Positions 1 through 5,068 of a stretch of DNA of 5,277 nucleotides are shown here, piece by piece. The stretch's first letter is position 1. Every line of letters starts with the position of its first letter. The notes beneath the pieces were generated by a model, which did no database searches, was not told the DNA's origin, and worked only from the letters and a program-made list of their open reading frames with translations. The stretch is from positions 1 through 5,277 of the forward strand of contig MNUO01000060.1 in assembly GCA_001871015.1 (NCBI GenBank). The letters run 5' to 3'. The stretch is from Candidatus Desantisbacteria bacterium CG1_02_38_46. GTDB lineage: Bacteria > Desantisbacteria > UBA1551 > UBA1559. A program made the position numbers and the translations under genes.

Positions 1-1715
1 CTGTCCAGGGAGCATGGCTTTCTGAGAGGGTGTGGGAACCACATCTGGCAAAGACCCTTGCAAGAGCAGGTTTGGAATATACACTGGTTGATGACCATCA
101 TTTCAGGCTCGCTGGCTTAAGTGATAATGAGATATACAACTATTTTACTACTGAAGAACAGGGTTTTTCGCTTAATGTTTTTCCTATTAATGAGAGGTTA
201 AGGTATCTTGTACCTTTCAAACCTGTGGAGCAGTGCATAAATTTCTTAAGGGAGAAAGCAGAGTCAGGGCAGGGGTTAATCACACTTGTTGATGACGGTG
301 AAAAATTTGGGGTCTGGCCTGGTACGCATAAATGGGTCTATGAGGAAAAATGGCTTGAAAATTTTTTCTCTAGTTTAGAGGAAAATGCATGGATAGAATT
401 GATAACCCTTAAAGATGCAATTAAAAAATATAATTCCCGTGGTCTTGTTTACATACCTGCGGGTTCATACAAGGAAATGCTTGAGTGGTCAGGAGGGTTC
501 TGGCGTAATTTTCTTACAAAATATCCAGAGGCAAATAATCTTCATAAGAAAATGTTATTGGTTAGTAAAAAGGTAAGAGCCGCGCAGAAATATGCAAATC
601 CCATTGTCTTCAGAAAAATTGAGGAGGAACTTTTTCAGGGACAGTGCAATGACCCATACTGGCATGGAATTTTTGGGGGATTGTACCTGAATTATTTGAG
701 GTCCAGTTCCTATTCTCACTTAATTGCTGCTGAGGTGATTGCCCAACGAGAAATTTATGGGAAAACAGAGGAATGGTTAGATATTGAAGTAGTTGATTTT
801 GACAGGGATGGCAGAGACGAGATATTAATGTCCAACAACCTTATTAATCTGTATCTCGACCCGGATTGCGGAGGGCATCTCTTTGAAATTGATTACAAGG
901 GTGGACCATGCATTAACATTTCTGATACTTTTTCACGCAGATATGAGGTTTACCATAGAAAAATAAGTGAGGCATTGAGCACTCCCCAGGATAATGACAC
1001 CAGGAGTATTCACGAAATGCTTAAGGTAAAGGAAAAAGGATTGGAAAAGCTGTTGGTTTACGATTCCTACAGGAGAGTTTCACTTATAGACCATTTCATT
1101 CCCGATGATGTTACCAGTCTCTCATTCAGAGATTTTCCTTCAATTTCACCTTTTGTTAATGGGTCCTACAAATATCAGATTTTTAGAAAGACAAAAAAAA
1201 TTATGACTGAATTAAAAAAAGAAGATGGAGGAATAAGTATCAGGAAGGAAATTCTAATGCAGACAAACAGGGCCTGTGCTTTTGTCCAATATGAGATAGA
1301 GAACCTCGGTAATGTGGAGTTGAAAAAACGATTTGGAATTGAATTCAACTTCTCTTTGCTTGCAGGTGATGACCCTGATAGATATTATGAGATTCCAGGG
1401 TTGGACTTAAAAGATAACAGGCTTATTTCAGTTGAGGAGATTGACGATGTGCAGGAAGTAAGACTCGTGGATAAATGGCAGGGATTTTTTATATCACTTA
1501 AATTTACCCAAAATTCAATGTTATGGCGTTTTCCTATTTATACAGTTTCTCAATCCGAGGAAGGAATGGAGCAAAACTATCAACATTCCACAGTTATACC
1601 AATCTGGAATTTAAAGATTCCTCCAGGGGAAAAATGGAAAACAAGTATTGTGTTAAATGTAACTCAGGGCTTTAGCCCTGATGGTATTGGAGTTAAATGT
1701 AACTCAGGGCTTTAG
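1..1715 (+). CDS. GH57 4-alpha-glucanotransferase / alpha-amylase, 5'-truncated by window edge
   Basis: This is the C-terminal part of a glycoside hydrolase family 57 enzyme, which breaks and re-forms alpha-1,4 links in maltodextrin, starch or glycogen. The frame is open from base 3 and reads WLSERVWEP at once. This is the GH57 motif with the catalytic nucleophile, the Glu codon at 24-26. The GTG at 30 lies after that residue and cannot be the start. About 120 N-terminal residues, including the first barrel motif, should lie upstream. Numbered from codon 30, DDGEKFGVWPG at about 88-98 holds the acid/base Asp (codon 294-296). QCNDPYWHGIFGG near 205-217 and the C-terminal beta-sandwich, with SQSEEG near 510, resemble Thermococcus litoralis 4-alpha-glucanotransferase from memory. 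The last 20 or so residues are encoded by a 40-bp tandem repeat, and the TAG stop lies in its second copy. Family is secure; transferase versus amylase activity is less so. No signal peptide can be judged. Confidence 0.93.
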   Translation, partial: VQGAWLSERVWEPHLAKTLARAGLEYTLVDDHHFRLAGLSDNEIYNYFTTEEQGFSLNVFPINERLRYLVPFKPVEQCINFLREKAESGQGLITLVDDGEKFGVWPGTHKWVYEEKWLENFFSSLEENAWIELITLKDAIKKYNSRGLVYIPAGSYKEMLEWSGGFWRNFLTKYPEANNLHKKMLLVSKKVRAAQKYANPIVFRKIEEELFQGQCNDPYWHGIFGGLYLNYLRSSSYSHLIAAEVIAQREIYGKTEEWLDIEVVDFDRDGRDEILMSNNLINLYLDPDCGGHLFEIDYKGGPCINISDTFSRRYEVYHRKISEALSTPQDNDTRSIHEMLKVKEKGLEKLLVYDSYRRVSLIDHFIPDDVTSLSFRDFPSISPFVNGSYKYQIFRKTKKIMTELKKEDGGISIRKEILMQTNRACAFVQYEIENLGNVELKKRFGIEFNFSLLAGDDPDRYYEIPGLDLKDNRLISVEEIDDVQEVRLVDKWQGFFISLKFTQNSMLWRFPIYTVSQSEEGMEQNYQHSTVIPIWNLKIPPGEKWKTSIVLNVTQGFSPDGIGVKCNSGL

Positions 1716-1817
1716 CCCTGATGGTGTTGGAGTTAAATGTAACTCAGGGCTTTAGCCCTGATGGTATTGGAGTTAAATGTAACTCAGGGCTTTAGCCCTG
1801 ATGGTGTTGGAGTTAAA
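1652..1817 (+). repeat. 40-bp tandem hairpin repeat, four copies plus 6 bp
   Basis: Four head-to-tail copies of exactly 40 bp start at 1652, 1692, 1732 and 1772, followed by GTTAAA. Copies are identical except for one base (A at 1686 and 1766, G at 1726 and 1806). The A/G alternation suggests that an 80-bp dimer was duplicated. Each copy carries the perfect hairpin TCAGGGC-TTTA-GCCCTGA (1664-1681, 1704-1721, 1744-1761, 1784-1801). A flanking TAACT can also pair with AGTTA near the end of the unit, leaving a bulge. Copy 1 is entirely inside the GH57 reading frame and copy 2 supplies its stop. Because 40 is not a multiple of three, each copy is read in a different frame. There is no T-run after the hairpins, so these are not standard intrinsic terminators. 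Confidence 0.97.
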
Positions 1818-1894
1818 CAAAATAAGAACCTGACTTCGTCAGAACCTTGTTTCTCGTAAGTGAAGTCGATAAAATGTCAAAATAGGGGTTTAAG
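1818..1894 (+). promoter_or_regulatory. ptsH leader with small hairpin and weak promoter candidate
   Basis: This short gap follows the tandem repeat. It contains the hairpin CTGAC-TTC-GTCAG (1830-1842). GACTTC (1832-1837) could instead pair with GAAGTC (1862-1867), so two mutually exclusive folds are possible. A weak sigma-70-like promoter is TTGTTT at 1847-1852, a 17-bp spacer, and TAAAAT at 1870-1875. That would start transcription near 1882, just upstream of the Shine-Dalgarno AGGGG (1884-1888), giving a very short leader. The promoter is a guess; ptsH may equally be read through from the GH57 gene. Confidence 0.25.
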
Positions 1895-2158
1895 ATGATA
1901 GCCACTGTGAGAATAATAAATAAATCAGGGTTACATGCGCGTTCCGCAGCCACCTTTGTCCAGCTGGCTAATAAATTTCAATCTCAAGTTAAAGTGAAAA
2001 AGGATGAGATTGAGGTTAATGGAAAAAGTATCCTTGGCATGATGATGCTTGGTGCGGTTTATGGAAGTAAGATTACCATTAAAGTTTCTGGCCTGGATGA
2101 GGAGGGGGCGATGGAGGGATTGAAGAATCTTATAAAGAGCAAGTTTGGCGAGGAGTAA
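1895..2158 (+). CDS. ptsH: Phosphocarrier protein HPr
   Basis: HPr is the small cytoplasmic phosphocarrier of the PTS. It takes phosphate from enzyme I on a histidine and passes it to EIIA domains. At 87 residues it has the normal family length. The active-site block GLHARSAA places the phosphorylated His at residue 14, followed by Arg16. The usual HARPA proline is Ser17 here. The segment GKSILGMMMLG places Ser45 at the position of Bacillus subtilis Ser46, the target of HPr kinase/phosphorylase. A regulatory role through HprK is therefore possible but unproven, since no hprK is in the window. The ATG is set by AGGGG at 1884-1888, six bases upstream. An earlier ATG at 1874 meets a stop almost at once. 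ptsI follows after 139 bp filled mostly by a repeat whose first copy begins two bases after the TAA stop. Confidence 0.96.
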   Translation: MIATVRIINKSGLHARSAATFVQLANKFQSQVKVKKDEIEVNGKSILGMMMLGAVYGSKITIKVSGLDEEGAMEGLKNLIKSKFGEE

Positions 2159-2159
2159 A

Positions 2160-2284
2160 TGTAGTGGTCGAGTTTACTCGACTGTATTGCAGAGCAATCT
2201 CTGCCACTAATGTAGTGGTCGAGTTTACTCGACTGTATTGCAGAGCAATCTCTGCCACTAATGTAGTGGTCGAGTTTACTCGAC
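2160..2284 (+). repeat. 51-bp tandem double-hairpin repeat, two full copies plus a 23-bp partial
   Basis: Identical full copies lie at 2160-2210 and 2211-2261; the partial third (2262-2284) ends four bases before the ptsI Shine-Dalgarno. Each full unit can fold as a three-way junction. The outer stem TAGTG/CACTA (2162-2166 with 2205-2209) encloses hairpin 1, GTCGAG-TTTA-CTCGAC (2167-2182), and hairpin 2, GCAGAG-CAAT-CTCTGC (2189-2204). Read on the other strand, the second half also begins TAGTGG followed by a stem and tetraloop. The unit therefore looks like two related hairpin elements placed head to head. The partial copy keeps only the outer left arm and hairpin 1. It fills the ptsH-ptsI gap and would be transcribed between them. 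No T-run follows. Confidence 0.96.
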
Positions 2285-2297
2285 GATTGAGGAATTT

Positions 2298-4028
2298 ATG
2301 ATTGAACTAAAAGGAATTGCGGCATCACCTGGTATAGCGATTGGCAGAACATTTTTCCTGGATAAGGAAGAATTTGCAATCAAAAAACACAAAATTGACA
2401 AAAAAAATATTGATGCTGAAATTTTCAGGTTTAATGAAGCTGTAGATAAATCACGTTTTGAACTGGTAGAGATCAAGAAAAAAATTGTGGAGTCCATAGG
2501 TCATAAAAATGCAAAGATATTTGATGCACATATTTTAGTATTAAATGACCCCTTATTTATAGAGAAAATTCATAACAGGATAAAAACGGAACTTTTGAAC
2601 GTTGAATATGCAGTCTGGATTACAACTGAAGAATTAAGCAATGCTTTTATACAATCAGGCGATTCGTTGGTTAGTGAGAGGGCCAGTGACATTCATGATG
2701 TTGGCAGGCGAATACTTAGAAATCTTTTAGGCAACGAGAGAGAAATTCTTGCAAGTTTGCAGGAAGAAGTAATAGTTGCTGCTGCAGACCTTGCTCCATC
2801 AGATACTGCGCAGATGCGAAAGGAAAAAGTTATAGGATTTGTAACTGATATGGGTGGAAGAACATCCCATGTTGCTATTATGGCTCGTTCTCTGGAAATT
2901 CCTGCAGTTGTTGGTTTAAAGGAAATAACTGAAAAAGTAGAGCCAGGTGACCTGTTAATCGTAGATGGAAATTCAGGAACAGTAATTGTCAATCCGGAAA
3001 ATGATGTCCTGAAAAAATACGAGAAGGAAAAGAAAAAAATTAGAGTTGTCGCGAGTGAACTCATTAAATTAAAAGACGTGATGGTACGCACCGTAGATGG
3101 TCATGAAGTGAGGCTCATGGCAAATATTGAAGGTCCTGAAGAAATAGAATCTGCAATTAATCACGGAGCTGAAGGTGTGGGATTATATCGCACAGAATTT
3201 TTGTATTTAAACCGTTCTGATTTACCCGGAGAAGAAGAACAATTTGAAGCATACAAGTATGTTGTAGATTTAATGAAACCACATCCCGTGACTATCAGGA
3301 CACTTGACCTTGGAGGTGATAAGTTTCTGTCACATTTAAATTTATCTCCTGAGATTAATCCCTCTCTTGGTTGCCGTGGCATAAGACTATGTCTGAATAG
3401 GCCTGATATATTTAAAATACATCTGCGTGCAATTCTACGTGCAAGTATTTTTGGTAATCTTAAAATTATGTATCCCCTTATTTCCGGGATAGAAGAATTG
3501 AAAAGGGCAAACCAGATTTTAGAAGAAGTTAAACAGGAATTAACATCAAAAGGTACTGAATTCAACAGGGATGTAGAGGTGGGTATTATGATTGAGGTTC
3601 CATCTGCAGCAATAATTGCGGACTTCCTTGCAAAAGAGACCAGATTCTTCAGCATTGGAACAAATGACCTTATTCAGTATTCACTTGCAATTGACAGAGT
3701 CAATGAAAAAATTGCTTATCTCTATGAGCCTTTACATCCAAGTGTATTGCGGTTGATTAAAGGAGTAATAGATACAGCGCACAACGCAGGCATTGAAATT
3801 GGAATGTGCGGAGAGATGGCAAGTGACCCATTGTTTATTCCGGTACTATTAGGAATGGGACTGGATGAATTCAGTATGGGTTCGATTTCTGTTCCGGTAA
3901 TAAAAGAAATTGTCAGGAATATATCGTTGGTTGAGGCTAAGGGATTGGCTGAAAAAGTAATGAATTTTTCCTCAGCAGGAGAAATTGAGGAATTCCTGCG
4001 AACGCAATTAAAAAAAAATCAGACCTGA
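2298..4028 (+). CDS. ptsI: PTS enzyme I (PEP-protein phosphotransferase)
   Basis: Enzyme I starts the PTS cascade in the cytoplasm by moving phosphate from PEP to its own histidine and then to HPr. At 576 residues it has full family length. The N-terminal HPr-binding and phosphohistidine domain carries GGRTSHVAIMAR with active-site His191. The C-terminal PEP-binding barrel has GLYRTEFL (Arg298), TIRTLDLGGDK (Arg334), the presumed Mg ligands Glu433 (MIEVPSA) and Asp457 (GTNDL), and the catalytic Cys504 in GMCGEMASDP. These run about two residues beyond E. coli numbering, so all key residues are present. The ATG follows GAGG at 2289-2292 by five bases. The gene lies directly after ptsH, as is usual. 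Its 3' end has a run of nine A (4010-4018), and its TGA stop is in the loop of a repeat hairpin (4019-4036). No EII gene is visible, so the final acceptor is unknown. Confidence 0.98.
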   Translation: MIELKGIAASPGIAIGRTFFLDKEEFAIKKHKIDKKNIDAEIFRFNEAVDKSRFELVEIKKKIVESIGHKNAKIFDAHILVLNDPLFIEKIHNRIKTELLNVEYAVWITTEELSNAFIQSGDSLVSERASDIHDVGRRILRNLLGNEREILASLQEEVIVAAADLAPSDTAQMRKEKVIGFVTDMGGRTSHVAIMARSLEIPAVVGLKEITEKVEPGDLLIVDGNSGTVIVNPENDVLKKYEKEKKKIRVVASELIKLKDVMVRTVDGHEVRLMANIEGPEEIESAINHGAEGVGLYRTEFLYLNRSDLPGEEEQFEAYKYVVDLMKPHPVTIRTLDLGGDKFLSHLNLSPEINPSLGCRGIRLCLNRPDIFKIHLRAILRASIFGNLKIMYPLISGIEELKRANQILEEVKQELTSKGTEFNRDVEVGIMIEVPSAAIIADFLAKETRFFSIGTNDLIQYSLAIDRVNEKIAYLYEPLHPSVLRLIKGVIDTAHNAGIEIGMCGEMASDPLFIPVLLGMGLDEFSMGSISVPVIKEIVRNISLVEAKGLAEKVMNFSSAGEIEEFLRTQLKKNQT

Positions 4029-4088
4029 AGGTCTGAGTTACGGACTTTAGTCCTGACTGAGTTACGTAACTCAGGACTTTAGTCCTGA
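4019..4088 (+). repeat. Cluster of three hairpin elements related to the 40-bp repeat
   Basis: Three related units lie in about 70 bp. Unit A (4019-4041) is TCAGACC-TGAA-GGTCTGA followed by GTTAC; on the minus strand it reads GTAACTCAG plus stem and a TTCA loop. Unit B (4042-4064) has GGAC-TTTA-GTCC and a right arm interrupted by an extra CTGA. Unit C (4066-4088) is GTAAC followed by TCAGGAC-TTTA-GTCCTGA. B and C meet head to head and form the perfect 18-bp palindrome CTGAGTTACGTAACTCAG (4057-4074). The constant AACTCAG and TTTA/TTCA loop match the repeats at 1652-1817, but the inner stem differs with pairing kept. Unit A contains the ptsI stop codon in its loop. On the minus strand unit A is followed by nine T, so it could terminate antisense transcription. 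On the + strand there is no T-run. Confidence 0.9.
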
Positions 4089-4102
4089 TTGTGGATAACT
4101 TT

Positions 4103-4111
4103 TGGTATAAT
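4103..4111 (+). promoter_or_regulatory. Extended -10 promoter upstream of tRNA-Lys
   Basis: TGGTATAAT is a perfect extended -10 (TGnTATAAT). It predicts transcription starting near 4118, about 46 bases before the tRNA-Lys gene. No good -35 sits at the right distance (TCCTGA at 4083-4088 for a 17-bp spacer), which is common for extended -10 promoters. TGTGGATAA (4090-4098), the complement of the consensus DnaA box TTATCCACA, lies just upstream and would overlap the RNA polymerase footprint. Confidence 0.6.
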
Positions 4112-4163
4112 TTCCTTAGCTATTAAAAAAGACATATTAAAACTCAGGAGTGCTCGGTATTTT

Positions 4164-4237
4164 GAGCCGTTAGCTCAGCTAGGTAGAGCACCGGCCTTTT
4201 AAGCCGGGTGTCGCTGGTTCGATCCCAGCACGGCTCA
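4164..4237 (+). tRNA. tRNA-Lys (anticodon TTT)
   Basis: A complete cloverleaf can be drawn over 74 bases. The acceptor stem is GAGCCGT/ACGGCTC with discriminator A at 4237. The anticodon stem CCGGC/GCCGG (4191-4195 with 4203-4207) encloses the loop CTTTTAA, with anticodon TTT at 4198-4200. The T arm is GCTGG-TTCGATC-CCAGC. The D arm has the usual TAGCTCAG start. CCA is not encoded (ATTT follows), so it must be added after transcription. It has its own likely promoter at 4103-4111. No T-run terminator is visible immediately downstream. Confidence 0.97.
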
Positions 4238-4246
4238 TTTGAAGTA

Positions 4247-4272
4247 AGGTGTCAGGTCAATATCTGACACCT
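4247..4272 (+). repeat. Perfect 9-bp-stem hairpin between tRNA-Lys and the small gene pair
   Basis: AGGTGTCAG and CTGACACCT form a perfect 9-bp stem around the eight-base loop GTCAATAT. No T-run follows directly, only the T-rich GCTATTTT some ten bases later, so a terminator for the tRNA transcript is possible but weak. GGTGTCAGGTC-type inverted repeats resemble REP-like elements known from many bacteria. That link is from memory and rests on one copy here. The remaining 87 bases to the next start show only a Shine-Dalgarno. Confidence 0.6.
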
Positions 4273-4359
4273 GATACTATTGCTATTTTCAGTTTATTGA
4301 GGAACCCTTGCAAACTTGGAAAGTCTATGTTTTTAGTTTTAAAGAAATGAGGAATAATT

Positions 4360-4704
4360 ATGCAAGATAAAGAAGTGATAGAATTTACTAAATCAATTTC
4401 TGGAAAAGAAATTAGACTTACATTTAAGCAGTGGTTCCACATCATAGAATCCCATGATTACATGGGTGGAAACATAGAAAAAGTAATGGAGACAATATCT
4501 TCTCCTGATTATATAATAAAAGGAATAAAAGGAGAATTGATTGCTATTAAGCATTACCATAATACTAACATAGGAGAGAAATGTTGTGTAGTAGTGTATA
4601 AAGAAGAAGAAAAAGAGGGTTTTATTATTACTGCTTTTTTTACTTCCAAACCAGAGACAATTAGAAAAGGGGGTGTAGTATGGCAAAAACAAAAGTTGGA
4701 ATAA
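4360..4704 (+). CDS. Small hypothetical protein, possible toxin/nuclease partner of a DUF2283 protein
   Basis: I do not recognise this 114-residue protein with certainty. It is soluble-looking, with no signal peptide or membrane segment. The pattern RLTFKQWFHIIESHDYM, then PDYIIKGIKGELIAIKHY, VVVYKE, GFIITAFFT and a terminal VVWQ resembles the small alpha/beta toxin-like proteins grouped with DUF4258 or BECR-fold (RelE/barnase-like) nucleases. His residues at about 27, 32 and 65 are candidate functional residues; the fold assignment is inference. The ATG follows GAGG (4349-4352) by seven bases. It overlaps the next gene by 25 bases, which implies translational coupling and a shared job. Toxin first and antitoxin second would match the HigBA or BrnTA order. 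The gene looks richer in A and T than ptsI by eye. A non-toxic function is equally open. Confidence 0.8.
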   Translation: MQDKEVIEFTKSISGKEIRLTFKQWFHIIESHDYMGGNIEKVMETISSPDYIIKGIKGELIAIKHYHNTNIGEKCCVVVYKEEEKEGFIITAFFTSKPETIRKGGVVWQKQKLE

Positions 4705-4910
4705 AGGAGTTTGATTCCTCTGTAATTCCCTATTTTCTTAAATTTCAGCAGGCTCATTATTGGGTTGATTATGATGAAGAGACAGATACTCTTTACATTA
4801 GTTTTCGAAAGCCACAATCTGCTAACGACAGCGTGATGAAAGGTAATTTCATTTACCATTATGACAACGATAGATTAGTAGGAGTTACAGTTTTACATGC
4901 AAAGGGTTAA
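4680..4910 (+). CDS. DUF2283-family small protein, possible antitoxin
   Basis: This 76-residue protein matches the DUF2283 pattern. VDYDEETDTLYISFRKP (about residues 29-45) is the usual YDEEADVLYI block, followed by the family's central Ser/Asn segment, then NFIYHYDNDRLVGVTVLHAKG, the usual 'D...GIxIL' ending. The family is small, of unknown biochemical function, and often found beside toxin-like small genes. The N-terminal 25 or so residues extend beyond the core and include PYFLKFQQAHYW. The ATG at 4680 is supported by the strong Shine-Dalgarno AAGGGGG (4667-4673), inside the upstream gene and six bases away. The start overlaps that gene by 25 bases, so the two are almost certainly co-transcribed. 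I see no helix-turn-helix DNA-binding motif. Family call is fairly firm; the antitoxin role is inference. Confidence 0.85.
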   Translation: MAKTKVGIKEFDSSVIPYFLKFQQAHYWVDYDEETDTLYISFRKPQSANDSVMKGNFIYHYDNDRLVGVTVLHAKG

Positions 4911-4943
4911 AGAAACGGAGTTGCTTTAATTATCTAAATTCGG

Positions 4944-5015
4944 GGCCCCATGGTCTAGCGGTTAGGACATCGCCCTTTCAAGGCGGTAGTAGGGGTTCAA
5001 CTCCCCTTGGGGCCG
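4944..5015 (+). tRNA. tRNA-Glu (anticodon TTC)
   Basis: A 72-base cloverleaf is clear. The acceptor stem is GGCCCCA/TGGGGCC with discriminator G at 5015. The anticodon stem TCGCC/GGCGG (4970-4974 with 4982-4986, one T-G pair) encloses CTTTCAA, with TTC at 4977-4979. The T arm is AGGGG-TTCAACT-CCCCT. The D arm GTCTAGCGGTTAGGAC is typical for tRNA-Glu. CCA is not encoded. It begins 33 bases after the DUF2283 stop. I see no convincing promoter in that gap, so it may be processed from a longer transcript that includes the small gene pair. Confidence 0.97.
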
Positions 5016-5030
5016 ATTTCTTACCTTAAA

Positions 5031-5055
5031 GTCATTGCGGGGGAGAAGCAATGAC
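5031..5055 (+). repeat. Hairpin element GTCATTGC/GCAATGAC before the Memo gene
   Basis: GTCATTGC (5031-5038) and GCAATGAC (5048-5055) form a perfect 8-bp stem around GGGGGAGAA. The sequence resembles the common dispersed GTCATTGCGAGG...GAAGCAAT repeats seen in many bacterial genomes; this is from memory. The loop is a strong Shine-Dalgarno-like sequence and the 3' arm contains an ATG (5051) in frame with the downstream gene. The element could therefore affect where or how well that gene is translated. Confidence 0.7.
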
Positions 5056-5068
5056 GAGGGAGGTTAAG

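Noticed and set aside
30-32. GTG as the start of the GH57 gene
   Set aside because: The frame is open upstream and encodes the catalytic WLSERV motif before this codon; GTG is the Val of that motif.
1652-1817. CRISPR array
   Set aside because: The units are directly tandem with no unique spacers between them.
2693-3655. Minus-strand open frames of 132 and 164 codons within ptsI
   Set aside because: They are fully antisense to a well-conserved enzyme I gene and have no recognisable motifs or convincing ribosome sites.
4019-4088. Intrinsic terminator for ptsI on the + strand
   Set aside because: Hairpins are strong but none is followed by a T-run on this strand, so termination is not supported by sequence.
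4090-4098. Replication origin
   Set aside because: Only one consensus DnaA box is present, with no cluster, no AT-rich unwinding region and no dnaA/dnaN/gidA neighbours.
4308-4370. 20-codon TTG-initiated frame after GAGG at 4299-4302
   Set aside because: Too short, no recognisable product and overlaps the ribosome site and start of the better supported gene at 4360.
4393-4859. Minus-strand open frames opposite the two small genes
   Set aside because: Low-complexity Phe/Ser/Tyr-rich translations typical of the reverse of A-rich coding sequence; the + strand frames have ribosome sites and a DUF2283 match.
4164-5015. Integrated element using a tRNA 3' end as attachment site
   Set aside because: I found no copy of the tRNA-Lys or tRNA-Glu 3' end elsewhere in the window beyond ordinary T-arm similarity, and no integrase.
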